Part shown: positions 33,371 through 40,950 of the stretch, one piece after another
How the letters are laid out: the number at the start of each line of letters is the position of its first letter
Numbering within the stretch: the stretch's first letter is position 1
Origin: a virus
Strand: one strand, 5' to 3'
Virus record (IMG/VR): IMGVR_UViG_3300019776_000980
Span: 1 to 46,567 of that record
DNA length: 46,567 nt
Position numbers and translations under genes: made by a program
Notes under the pieces: model-generated
Seen by the model: only the letters and a program-made list of their open reading frames with translations
The model's database searches: none
Told to the model about the DNA's origin: nothing

Positions 33371-35026
33371 CTACATAGACATTCCCCGATCCATTCCCTT
33401 CGGCTCACGTTCCCGCTCAATCATGCGCACCGCACCTTCGCGCCTGTTGTGGTGCGTATAATCCTCCTGTACCTCTACGCCTTCCGCTTGTCGCGCTTGG
33501 CGAAATACGGTGTTGATGCTTTCCACGGTAGTCCAATCAAAGACGTAGCTCACGCTTAAAGCCGTACGCTTATCGGGTAGTACCGCGTTCTGCCAGACAC
33601 TGGCGCCGGCCTTTTCCAACGCCGTTGCAATGCGCTCTGCCTTGCCCGCATCCTGTACCGTAACGGTGGCGTGCATTGCATGCGGGTGGCGCGCGACCTC
33701 CAGTCTCTTTTGCTGCAACTGCTCTTGCAGCTGCTCCTGCCTGGTACGTTCGACGGCCTGCTTCATTTGTTCCTTCAGCGGCTGGCCATTGATTCGCAAG
33801 GAGACTACCATAAGCTGCACGGCAGTTTCCGACTCCCGCAGGATGAGTATACCCTCCTTATTTCTGAAGAGTTTATAGCCTTGCTGATCCAGCATCTCTC
33901 TTACCTGCTTCGGATCCGTTACCGGCCCGCGCAACGCGGTGGTGATTAGGTGCTCCGCCCGTTGCCGGCTGCGGGCTTGTTGCTTACTGCCAAACTCCGT
34001 CTGATTCGCGTTTAAGCCCTCCCCCTGCAGCGTCCGGACAATCAGGCGGTGGTACTGTCCCTGCACGTTGGACAAAGCCTTCTCCTTTTCCGCCAATGCT
34101 TGCGTTTTTTGGGCCAACTGAGCTGCCAATCGCTGCTCGTGCTCCTTACTGGTGGCCAGCTGCTTTTCCAGAATGCGAACCCGTTCCTGTGCCAGCGTAT
34201 TAGCCGTGGCGATGGTCGAGACCTGCGCCAGCTTGGCGTTGACGGCGGCCACCTGTTGGGAAGCATGCTCATTCAGCCGGGTCTGCTCCCGTTCCAGATA
34301 TGCCTGCGGGCTAATTCGCTCCAGTGCCTTCATGGCCGGCAGCTGGAAGGGGACGTGGGTTAGGGGCTTGGTTAGCGCTGCCAGTTCCTGCTGACTGGTT
34401 TTCTGGGCTCCGTAGTAGCGACGTACGTCTTCGTGTACAGCCGTGCTGTACATCACACCCCGCTTGAGTCCGTAGGGCGCCATGGCCTGGGCATAGTCGG
34501 TTTGCAGCTGCCGCAAAGCCACGGGGCTGAATAAATCACGAGCCGATAGCCGCTCGGCAGCTCCCACCTTTTCACCCTTATGCAGGCGCTGCTCCTGGGT
34601 AATCGGAACGACCATAGCATGCAGGTGGGGAGTGCTCTCGTCTTGGTGTAGCATGCACCCGATGACGTTTTGGGCGCCGTAGCGCTTCTGTAAAAAGTCC
34701 AGATTGTCCTGTACCCATTTTGAGTTCCGGATGTCTGCCCGCTGGCCGGTTACCGGATCCTTGGGAAACTTCTCCTCGCTGGCGGTGAGCAAGACTTCCA
34801 CTACCCGGACCGCATCCTTGCGCAGGCGTGGCAGCTGTAGCTCAGCGATACGCTCCGTGGCTAAGTCCCAGTAACTGCGCTGCTCGTGATTGACTAGTTC
34901 CTCGTTGAGGTGTCGCAAAGCCGGGTCGGCGTTAGGCGTGTCCTGTGTCCGGTAGTTGTGATGAGCCGCGCTCTGCGCCTGCTCACGGCTGGCGATTTTC
35001 GTGACGCGAATGATAGCAAAGGCCAT
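33371..35026 (-). CDS. mobV: MobV-family relaxase (Mob/Pre)
   Basis: This enzyme nicks oriT and pilots the single strand during conjugative mobilisation. MobV motifs are present: HHNYR (22-26), AVRVVEVLLTAS (72-83), and the metal-binding HQDESTPHLH (127-136). The relaxase domain spans about residues 1-215; a coiled coil (about 255-320) and a charged C-terminus follow. At 551 residues it is normal for the family. A pMV158-like nick region lies about 50 bp upstream of the start. No coupling protein or mating-pair genes are seen, so transfer would need a helper element. Confidence 0.95.
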   Translation of the reverse strand: MAFAIIRVTKIASREQAQSAAHHNYRTQDTPNADPALRHLNEELVNHEQRSYWDLATERIAELQLPRLRKDAVRVVEVLLTASEEKFPKDPVTGQRADIRNSKWVQDNLDFLQKRYGAQNVIGCMLHQDESTPHLHAMVVPITQEQRLHKGEKVGAAERLSARDLFSPVALRQLQTDYAQAMAPYGLKRGVMYSTAVHEDVRRYYGAQKTSQQELAALTKPLTHVPFQLPAMKALERISPQAYLEREQTRLNEHASQQVAAVNAKLAQVSTIATANTLAQERVRILEKQLATSKEHEQRLAAQLAQKTQALAEKEKALSNVQGQYHRLIVRTLQGEGLNANQTEFGSKQQARSRQRAEHLITTALRGPVTDPKQVREMLDQQGYKLFRNKEGILILRESETAVQLMVVSLRINGQPLKEQMKQAVERTRQEQLQEQLQQKRLEVARHPHAMHATVTVQDAGKAERIATALEKAGASVWQNAVLPDKRTALSVSYVFDWTTVESINTVFRQARQAEGVEVQEDYTHHNRREGAVRMIEREREPKGMDRGMSM

Positions 35027-35074
35027 GATCGAATAGATAGGATGCGTGATAATTAAAAGGACCCTCGCGTTTGG

Positions 35075-35100
35075 TCAATGTGTAGTGAGTTATACATTGA
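35075..35100. other. oriT: Candidate oriT nick region (MobV/pMV158 type)
   Basis: TCAATGT (35075-35081) and ACATTGA (35094-35100) form an inverted repeat around TAGTGAGTTA. The pMV158 nick region reads TAGTGTG/TTA, so the predicted cut is between 35089 and 35090. Its position directly upstream of the relaxase gene fits the family. Confidence 0.75.
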
Positions 35101-35571
35101 ACGAAAATCGTTGCGCCTGCTCTAACGGTTTGCTTGTCTGTTCTATTGCTAGACTCTTCCGAAGGAAGTGTATATTCTCTAGCTATTATATCTCCCGGTT
35201 TATGATTTATACATAAAGCGATACTCCTCTCTCCGGACATAGTTGGTCATGTTGCAAGGATCCATTTACCGTATGATGGTTCTATCACCAGTAGGTCGTT
35301 GAGCAGCTTGAATAGGTCGGCTTTTTATGTCTGGCAGTTCTGTGCATTTGTGGTGCTATGAGCAAATTAGCCTTGCTCCGATCAACGTGGCTATTAACCC
35401 TCCGCCCCCACTGCACATAATGTGGCTGCAGCGTCAGTAGAATCACTGGTTACCCATCGACCTTTATAAAATTCAAATTGCCAGCACTTACTGCCAACAA
35501 AGAATTCTAGGTTCCAACGAGTCGTAACATCGCTTTTGTGTCTGGTAATTGGAGTAGAAAAGGCACACCTG
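35101..35571. other. Gap between oriT and the iteron region
   Basis: I see no supported gene in this 470-bp stretch. It is AT-rich near oriT, with a TTCCGAAGGAA palindrome near 35157. A reverse frame of 66 codons (35394-35594) has some protein-like character but overlaps an iteron and lacks other support. Confidence 0.4.
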
Positions 35572-35677
35572 AAAAACGACTTTTTATCAGTCATACCCTG
35601 TCAAAGCAGTCTCTGCAACAGCATGGCCCCTCACAGGATAGCGGTGAGTCTGGACTGACTGATAAAAAGTCGTTTTT
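35572..35677. repeat. Inverted pair of origin iterons
   Basis: AAAAACGACTTTTTATCAG at 35572-35590 recurs reverse-complemented at 35659-35677, and the match extends three bases inward on each side. Rep_3 plasmids often place an inverted pair apart from the direct iterons, where the initiator represses or loops the origin. The 316 bp between this pair and the direct iterons is AT-rich with no gene seen. Confidence 0.8.
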
Positions 35678-35993
35678 ACAACTTGTCGGGCTTCTCAAAC
35701 GGATGAGTGTGGTAACTATGATCATACAGTGACAGCACATAAAGTAAAACAGGAGTTAGGTGTGTGAACAATCAAAGTATAATTAAGTATTAAAATAGTA
35801 CAATCACTTCATGCGGTTATGGACTTCTTTATGCCTTTCCGTTTTGCTGCTTTTTCTCGGCGACACCTGTTATGTACCACCTATTAAAAGCCTCTTTTTT
35901 ACCTCGCGTATGAATCAACAACTTGTGTATTTTTAGGTATTTGTCTATTTGCAGGACTCACAACTCGTTGTATATCTGATAAATACACGCTTT

Positions 35994-36117
35994 ATAAACT
36001 ACCTTTTATCAGTTAAAAACGACTTTTTATCAGCGAACTACTACTTTTTATCAGTTAAAAACGACTTTTTATCAGTTACTACCAGAGTTAAAAACGACTT
36101 TTTATCAGTTAAAAACG
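35994..36117 (+). repeat. oriV: Direct iterons of the plasmid replication origin
   Basis: Full copies of AAAAACGACTTTTTATCAG start at 36015, 36057 and 36090. Partial copies fit at 35994, 36036 and 36111. Starts are 21 bp apart (two helical turns), except for a 33-bp step (three turns) between 36057 and 36090. They lie directly upstream of the initiator gene and are its expected binding sites. Confidence 0.9.
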
Positions 36118-36130
36118 TCCTGTAAAAACA

Positions 36131-36161
36131 GTTGTAGTTTTTCGCTGCTTTTCTATATTTG
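36131..36161 (+). promoter_or_regulatory. Promoter of the plasmid initiator gene
   Basis: GTTG (36131-36134), exactly 19 bp, then TATATTTG (36154-36161) matches the Bacteroidota consensus TTTG-N19-TAnnTTTG. The start codon is 19 bp downstream. Closeness to the iterons suggests autoregulation by the initiator. Confidence 0.8.
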
Positions 36162-36180
36162 TGTTCTATCCCGTTCCCCT

Positions 36181-37119
36181 ATGGAAGCATCTGAATCACT
36201 GGAGGTCAGGCAGCATAATGCCATCACTACGGCCCGCTACGATTACACAGCCTGCCAGCTGGATCTGCTGTTCTTCCTGCTCTCCAAGCTGCGCCGGGAA
36301 GATAAGCCCAACCAGGAATACCAGATTCACATGAATGAGGTGGTGGCTATGACCGGACGGGAGTGGCACTACAAACAACTGAAGGAAGCCACCGAATCCA
36401 TGGGCTCGCGTATGTTCGAGGTGGAGAACGACCACTCGTACGTGCAGCTGTGGATGTTCCAGAAGGTGGAGTACGTCAAAGGCCAGGGCTACCTGCGGAT
36501 TCGCCTCTCGGAAGATATTCGGCCGTACCTGTTCGAGCTGAAGAACAATTTCACTTCCTTCCAGCTGTTCTCCGCCCTGAAGATATCGAGCAAGTACGCC
36601 AAGCGCATTTACCAGATGGCTTCGCAATGGAAGGACATTGGGGAAACGAAAACCTACGACCTGGACGAGTTCAAACTGATGCTTCGACTCAAAGATCCGA
36701 AAGGGAAAGAACCGGAGCAGTTTCAGCGTATAAGTGATCTAAAGGCAAAAGTGCTGGACATCGCCGTGCGCCAGATCAACGAGAACACGGAACTCAAGAT
36801 CGGCTATACCCTGCTCAAGCAGGGGCGTTCCTTCAACGCCGTGCGCTTCTACGTAACCAAGCAGCAGCCCAAGCAGCTACCGATTCCGTTCGATGAGTCC
36901 CCCGAGCAGGCGAAGGTGCTGATGGCCCGCCGACATCTGGAGTCGCTCGGCATCAAAGACCAGAAGCTCGTTGCTCAGATCATCGGGGACGAAGGACTCG
37001 TAAATGAGCTATTCAAATTCATGTACCGTCTGAAAACGGATAAGATCAAGGCCGACAAGAACCCAGCCGGTCTACTGTTGACCGTGCTCGGGCTCAAATC
37101 ACCCGCTAAGAACGCATAG
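36181..37119 (+). CDS. Plasmid replication initiator, Rep_3 family
   Basis: A 312-residue protein with the two winged-helix domains of Rep_3 (RepB/RepE) initiators: WH1 about residues 5-125 (TACQLDLLFFLLSKLRRED, YLRIRLSEDIRPYLFEL) and WH2 about 130-235 (SSKYAKRIYQMASQW, FQRISDLKAKVLDIAVRQIN). It binds the upstream iterons, opens the origin and recruits host helicase. A C-terminal extension (about 240-312) is helical. The promoter and six iteron positions lie immediately upstream, so origin and gene form one module. Confidence 0.95.
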   Translation: MEASESLEVRQHNAITTARYDYTACQLDLLFFLLSKLRREDKPNQEYQIHMNEVVAMTGREWHYKQLKEATESMGSRMFEVENDHSYVQLWMFQKVEYVKGQGYLRIRLSEDIRPYLFELKNNFTSFQLFSALKISSKYAKRIYQMASQWKDIGETKTYDLDEFKLMLRLKDPKGKEPEQFQRISDLKAKVLDIAVRQINENTELKIGYTLLKQGRSFNAVRFYVTKQQPKQLPIPFDESPEQAKVLMARRHLESLGIKDQKLVAQIIGDEGLVNELFKFMYRLKTDKIKADKNPAGLLLTVLGLKSPAKNA

Positions 37120-37144
37120 TCTGAAGCTTCTCCCCTACCCTGCC

Positions 37145-37435
37145 ATGACCTCTCACAACCAAGAAGCCTATCGTGCGCTCAGAGCGTATCTGACGCACTT
37201 ACTGACCGATCCGCGGGACAAGGCCCTGGAAGACATCCCGACTCCGCTACGCGCCAGCGTAGAGGCTTTTATGCAAGGTAAGACGGTATACCATGATGCC
37301 GCCGACCGGCCCGTCATCTACGCGCACGATCTGGCAGCCTGGGCCCACCAAGTCGTCCACGTCTCCGGTCTGGAGTATCCGGTCGCACTGGCCACCGTCG
37401 ACGTTGACCGCCTGCGCCAGGCCATGGCGGCATGA
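37145..37435 (+). CDS. Unknown 96-residue partner of the Fic gene
   Basis: It lies 25 bp after the initiator gene and its stop overlaps the Fic start (ATGA at 37432), so the pair is translationally coupled. The protein is small, helical and soluble. Its position suggests a regulator or antitoxin, but the usual Fic inhibitory motif is in the Fic protein itself, so the role is open. Confidence 0.7.
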   Translation: MTSHNQEAYRALRAYLTHLLTDPRDKALEDIPTPLRASVEAFMQGKTVYHDAADRPVIYAHDLAAWAHQVVHVSGLEYPVALATVDVDRLRQAMAA

Positions 37436-38202
37436 GTGAGTGGGAAGAGATTGAGCGTCTGACTGCCTTGGTGCACCAGTTGCCTGAGGCGGACCGGCTA
37501 TCACGTCAGCAGTTGAACCACGTGCTGGTATCGGCACACTCGACGATGATCGAGGGCTCGCGGGTAACCGTGCAGTCGGCATTCGACTTCCTGGTGAAGG
37601 AAGAGGCTGTCATCGACCCGACGCTTCCGTGGGACGGCTACGACATGCTGGCCGACCATGCGCAGGCATTGGATATGGCCCTGCAGTGGGCCGATGAGAA
37701 GCGCCCCGTCTCGGTGCAGCTGCTACAAGAACTGGCCGGCGCGGTGATGCGGACCACCGGATTGCAGACCAACAGCATCCTGGGTAGTACGGATGCGGCC
37801 CGGGGTGACTTCCGCGTCGACAAGGTCTCCATCATGGGGGCCAGTTCATTCCCCAATGCCCAGAAGGTTCCTAATCTGGTGGAGCAGCTTACCTGGCAAC
37901 TCCGTCAACGCATGGATACCGCCACAACGCTGCAGGACCAGATGCACATCGCCTTTGATGCACACCAGCAGCTCGTGAGTATTCATCCATTCAATGACGG
38001 CAACGGCCGTACCTCCCGCCTGTTGATGAACTATATTCAACAGTACTTCGGGCAACCCCTCACCGTTGTGTTCCGAGAGGATAAGAAGGAGTACTTCGCA
38101 GCACTGGAAAACAGCCGCCAGGCAGATGACTTAGAGATATTTCGCGCGTTCATAAAAACTCAGCACATCAAGTCACTGAACCATCACCTGTTGAGCAGTT
38201 AG
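37432..38202 (+). CDS. fic: Fic-domain AMP transferase, self-inhibited class II type
   Basis: Fic enzymes transfer AMP from ATP to hydroxyl groups of target proteins. The catalytic motif HPFNDGNGRTSR (185-196) is complete. The inhibitory motif S-xxx-E-G (S37, E41, G42) lies in the N-terminal helix, which places it in class II, where that helix blocks ATP binding. At 256 residues it is compact, with a short C-terminal helix. Between the replication and partition genes it could be a maintenance (addiction-like) module with the 96-residue partner. Confidence 0.9.
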   Translation: MSEWEEIERLTALVHQLPEADRLSRQQLNHVLVSAHSTMIEGSRVTVQSAFDFLVKEEAVIDPTLPWDGYDMLADHAQALDMALQWADEKRPVSVQLLQELAGAVMRTTGLQTNSILGSTDAARGDFRVDKVSIMGASSFPNAQKVPNLVEQLTWQLRQRMDTATTLQDQMHIAFDAHQQLVSIHPFNDGNGRTSRLLMNYIQQYFGQPLTVVFREDKKEYFAALENSRQADDLEIFRAFIKTQHIKSLNHHLLSS

Positions 38203-38321
38203 TTTACAACTAAAACAACAACTCTTTCTGGTTCTTTTTATAGTTGCAGCTATCTGCCTTATAAGGCATGGCGTCATAGGCCGCAAAGCATGCGATATAT
38301 ACAACCTATTTTACAACTAAA
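38203..38321. promoter_or_regulatory. Partition-region repeats: two TTTACAACTAAA boxes around a palindrome
   Basis: TTTACAACTAAA occurs at 38203-38214 and 38310-38321, with the perfect 14-bp palindrome TGCCTTATAAGGCA at 38255-38268 between them. Inverted copies of the 12-mer lie at 38684-38695 and 39406-39417. The set brackets the partition genes and is a candidate centromere and operator array. Confidence 0.6.
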
Positions 38322-38328
38322 GTATCAA

Positions 38329-38637
38329 CTACTTCGAGTTGCTTTTCTTTGCCATCTTCCCAATCTTTTCCTTCACGGCAGCTAAGACAAAGTCGTGAAT
38401 GGAGATGCGGTCCCGCTTCGGTAAGCTGTCCTGAATGGCACGGATCTGCGCCAGTTCGCTTTCGTAGATTTTGAAAGTAAAGGACTTGAGTTTATCCTCT
38501 TCCAGTGTAGGCTTGGCCACCGCCGCTGGTGACTCCAGCACGGAGCCACCTTTGTTGATCATCTCCTGCATGGCCGCATTCGACAGGGAGGCGGGAGGCG
38601 TAGGAGGGAGGCCGAGCTTAGGTTTCTTGATGGCCAT
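38329..38637 (-). CDS. Ribbon-helix-helix partition partner (ParB/ParG-like)
   Basis: A 102-residue protein: a flexible Pro/Ala/Ser-rich N-terminus (1-50), then a ribbon-helix-helix domain (KSFTFKIYESELAQIRAIQD and ISIHDFVLAAVKEKI). Small centromere-binding proteins with this layout work with ParA ATPases, the arm stimulating ATP hydrolysis. It lies 79 bp downstream of parA on the same strand and is bracketed by the 12-mer repeats. Confidence 0.8.
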   Translation of the reverse strand: MAIKKPKLGLPPTPPASLSNAAMQEMINKGGSVLESPAAVAKPTLEEDKLKSFTFKIYESELAQIRAIQDSLPKRDRISIHDFVLAAVKEKIGKMAKKSNSK

Positions 38638-38650
38638 GGGGTACGTGTAA

Positions 38651-38695
38651 TGTTGTGGTACAACATCTGTTTACACAAGCTTATTTAGTTGTAAA
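38651..38695. promoter_or_regulatory. Operator sites between parA and its partner gene
   Basis: TGTTGT-GGT-ACAACA (38651-38665) is a perfect inverted repeat 13 bp upstream of the partner gene's start. TTTAGTTGTAAA (38684-38695) is a reverse copy of the partition 12-mer. Both share the TTGT/ACAA core, as expected of sites for one regulator. Confidence 0.6.
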
Positions 38696-38716
38696 ACAGG
38701 TTGTAATTTCAGAATT

Positions 38717-39373
38717 CTACTTGGTTGTCGAAATAGCAGCCTGTACGCTTGCACACAGCTCGTTAACTTCAACAACGGCTTTCTCATCAACCGGCTTTAT
38801 TTCCAGCACACCGAGACCGGCAGCCGCAGCATTGGCAAAAGAGATACGGTTTCCTACCGATGTCTCCAGGAACTGCAGGTACTCGGAACCCCGTAGCAGC
38901 TCAGCCGCTTCCTCCTTGTACGTACCGCGGGCGTCGGCCTTGTTGATGAAGGTGAGCGAGCGGAGGCCGGGATTGAAAGGAGCTACCTCGGCAATGAGGT
39001 TCTCCACTTTGCGTAGCGTCCAGATGTCGAGCGAGCGGGGAGCAAACGGAACCAAGTACACATGGGAGATAGTCAGGGCCGACCGCTGGCTGACCGTATC
39101 ACGCCCACCTGTATCAATGACAATGTCGTCGCATTTCGTGGCCAGGCGCTGCACCTGAGCGTTGAGTTCCCGACCGGTAACTTTAACGGCGGTGTAACCC
39201 AGGTCGCCATCAAGCGATTGGTGACGGAAAGACGTAAAGTCCGTAGCCGACTCCTGGTCGTCGGCATCAATGAGGATAACGTCCCGTCCCTGTTGGAGGA
39301 GGTAGATCGTCAGATTTGTTGCTATTGTGGTTTTACCACTGCCACCCTTAATGCCGCCTACCGTGTAGATCAT
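38717..39373 (-). CDS. parA: Partition ATPase, ParA family
   Basis: A 218-residue Walker-type ParA: deviant Walker A KGGSGKTT (9-16), switch/Walker B region VILIDADDQESA, and DDIVIDTGGRD. It lacks an N-terminal DNA-binding domain, so it is a small type Ib ParA, which normally relies on a separate small repressor such as the ribbon-helix-helix protein downstream. It moves plasmid copies apart along the nucleoid. A 12-mer repeat lies 33 bp before the start. Confidence 0.95.
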   Translation of the reverse strand: MIYTVGGIKGGSGKTTIATNLTIYLLQQGRDVILIDADDQESATDFTSFRHQSLDGDLGYTAVKVTGRELNAQVQRLATKCDDIVIDTGGRDTVSQRSALTISHVYLVPFAPRSLDIWTLRKVENLIAEVAPFNPGLRSLTFINKADARGTYKEEAAELLRGSEYLQFLETSVGNRISFANAAAAGLGVLEIKPVDEKAVVEVNELCASVQAAISTTK

Positions 39374-39405
39374 GTTGCCGTACTTGAACTGGTATGGGTT
39401 GTCAA

Positions 39406-39417
39406 TTTAGTTGTAAA
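39406..39417 (-). promoter_or_regulatory. Partition 12-mer upstream of parA
   Basis: TTTAGTTGTAAA is the reverse complement of TTTACAACTAAA. A partial second copy (TAGTTGTTA, near 39420) follows. It sits where a parA operator is expected. Confidence 0.6.
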
Positions 39418-39780
39418 ACTAGTTGTTACTATTGAACCAGCAACATAGTATCAGGTACCTCTCACCATTCTTGATTATTCATCTTGTACGTGTTTCTTTA
39501 CATAAACCGACTTATAAGCGGCATCACGGAATTGTGGTGGTTTTTCTCCCCACTGCCTCTACCCTTGAATTGTGGTACTTTGCCGGAGAACCGAGCTATT
39601 GTTTGGAGTTTACGAAACTCATCCCTGCGGCGCGTTTCGTAAACTTTGAATCGTAGACGAGTTTCTTAAACTCGCCCGGCACCAAGTGGCCAACTGGCCA
39701 CTTGGTGCCGGGCTGATTGCTGTCGTTCACCGAAAGGAGCGTTTGTACAGGTATCTTTCCGTTCAACCCTCGACTCCGTA
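39418..39780. other. Non-coding gap with several inverted repeats
   Basis: No gene is seen. AGTTTACGAAAC (39607-39618) and GTTTCGTAAACT (39634-39645) form a 12-bp inverted repeat. GAGTTT/AAACTC follows near 39658. A perfect stem pairs 39675-39692 with 39695-39712 (18-bp arms, 2-base centre). The first cassette-type element lies at 39725-39766. Confidence 0.6.
39725..39766 (+). repeat. Cassette-boundary element, copy 1
   Basis: It begins GTTCACCGAAA and ends CCGTTCAA, 42 bp in all, 14 bp before the next ATG. It is the most divergent of four related elements (others at 40132, 40882 and 41533). Confidence 0.45.
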
Positions 39781-40122
39781 ATGCCTCGCTTTCTTACATT
39801 CAACGAATTGTGCCAAGCCGAGGACCGGTTGCCCAACGATGAACAGATTTCCTATTTGCTAGAGGCCGTTACCGACTGGCCCACGTTCAATTTGCAAGAG
39901 CCCGGGGAACTTGTGGCAGCATTAACCGCGGAGTTGGACATGCCCCTGACTTACGAAGCCCTCTCCCAGTATGCTCATGGCTTGAGCGAGCTATGGAAGC
40001 GCGAAGCTATTTGCTCGCTACTGCGGCTCTTTGCAGAAGGGCAGGAACAACCTGACCAAAAGGTCGTCTTAGAAAGCATTCTCGACGAACTCACAGCTCG
40101 TGTTCGAGGGCGTTTGCAGTAA
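39781..40122 (+). CDS. Unknown 113-residue cargo protein
   Basis: No family is recognised. The protein is acidic and all-helical (core EQISYLLEAVTDWPTF, LWKREAICSLLRLF), of the size and character of many toxin-immunity proteins. It has its own upstream repeat element and is followed by a strong hairpin, like a self-contained cassette. Confidence 0.65.
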   Translation: MPRFLTFNELCQAEDRLPNDEQISYLLEAVTDWPTFNLQEPGELVAALTAELDMPLTYEALSQYAHGLSELWKREAICSLLRLFAEGQEQPDQKVVLESILDELTARVRGRLQ

Positions 40123-40124
40123 CA

Positions 40125-40165
40125 GGCAAGTGTTCAGCGAAACGGTGGGTCGGTGAACACTTGCC
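40125..40165. terminator. Hairpin after the first cargo gene
   Basis: GGCAAGTGTTCA (40125-40136) and TGAACACTTGCC (40154-40165) form a perfect 12-bp stem with a 17-base loop, two bases after the stop. It overlaps the second copy of the cassette-boundary element. Confidence 0.65.
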
Positions 40166-40171
40166 GTTCAA
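40132..40171 (+). repeat. Cassette-boundary element, copy 2
   Basis: It begins GTTCAGCGAAACGGTGGG and ends CCGTTCAA. It aligns with copies 3 and 4 over its whole length and into the following AAGAGC-TATT motif. Confidence 0.55.
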
Positions 40172-40215
40172 AAATAAGAGCGTATTCTTGAAAGATAACA
40201 CCTTGGTAAGTCGAT

Positions 40216-40863
40216 ATGCAGTACCCCTCCGCTCTTAGTGAATTCATGCATTGGTTCAAAGGCCATAGCGAGCGGCATTTTGCTGAACTACAGCTGGACG
40301 TTGAGGCCTACGGACTGCAGCATCAACCGGGAACGTGCTGGCGGCCGGGGTTAACCGAGCCCGAGCTCGCGGCGTTTCAAGTGGCCGTGGGATTCGATTT
40401 CCCGGAAGAATTGCAGGCCTTTTACCGGGTCATGAATGGGACGACCGTGCCGGGGGTCAACGTATACGGGGAATGCGGCACCCCCCATCACGTTGCGCCC
40501 ATCTACTATTCCTATCCGGAGCACCTGCCCGACATCCAGCAGCGCATCGCGGAACTCTTAACCATTAAGGGCCTTACCCTTGACCAGATGAAAGAAAAGG
40601 CCATCCCCTTTATCTTTCCAATCAACGACTTTTATTTTCTTATTATCGACCGGAAAACGAATCCGGTGTATTTCTTGACGCCGGTTCCTCCCACGCGCCG
40701 CAATCCGCAACCCGATGTTTACGGCTCGCTCTGGACGGATACGCTTCAAGGCTGGTTAGTAAAAGACGCCTTCGCCCGATGCACCCATGTGAATGACGCG
40801 GAGGAGTTCCCAAACCGAGAACGAACACCCAACTATTGGACTAGCGAAGACGAAGCACAGTGA
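40216..40863 (+). CDS. SMI1/KNR4 (SUKH) family protein
   Basis: A 215-residue soluble protein. Residues about 40-200 fit the SUKH fold: GLTEPELAAFQVAVGFDFPE and ELQAFYRVMNGT, then a central region ending IPFIFPINDFYFLIID and PVYFL. In bacteria SUKH proteins are mostly immunity proteins against contact-delivered toxins. No toxin is visible nearby, so it would protect against others' toxins or serve another role. It has its own upstream repeat element. Confidence 0.75.
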   Translation: MQYPSALSEFMHWFKGHSERHFAELQLDVEAYGLQHQPGTCWRPGLTEPELAAFQVAVGFDFPEELQAFYRVMNGTTVPGVNVYGECGTPHHVAPIYYSYPEHLPDIQQRIAELLTIKGLTLDQMKEKAIPFIFPINDFYFLIIDRKTNPVYFLTPVPPTRRNPQPDVYGSLWTDTLQGWLVKDAFARCTHVNDAEEFPNRERTPNYWTSEDEAQ

Positions 40864-40881
40864 GCGTTGTCTGACATCTTA

Positions 40882-40919
40882 GTTCACGCAAACGGTAGCA
40901 AGGTAAACGCGCTGTTCAA
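40882..40919 (+). repeat. Cassette-boundary element, copy 3
   Basis: It begins GTTCACGCAAACGGTAGC, contains GGTAAACGC and ends CTGTTCAA, followed by AAAGAGCATATT. It is 31 bp before the next start codon. Confidence 0.55.
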
Positions 40920-40950
40920 ATGAAAGAGCATATTGCGTAGCTTGGCTGAT

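Noticed and set aside
34983-35240. Reverse-strand frame of 85 codons over the oriT region
   Set aside because: It overlaps the relaxase start and the nick site, and has no recognisable features.
35394-35594. Reverse-strand frame of 66 codons with some protein-like sequence
   Set aside because: Its start overlaps an origin iteron and there is no promoter or partner; kept as a note only.
35994-36117. AT-rich repeats before the initiator as a CRISPR array
   Set aside because: Spacing of 21 and 33 bp, partial copies and the adjoining Rep_3 gene identify plasmid iterons.
37145-37435. Calling the Fic-adjacent gene an antitoxin
   Set aside because: The inhibitory S-xxx-E-G motif is in the Fic protein itself and is not seen in the small protein.
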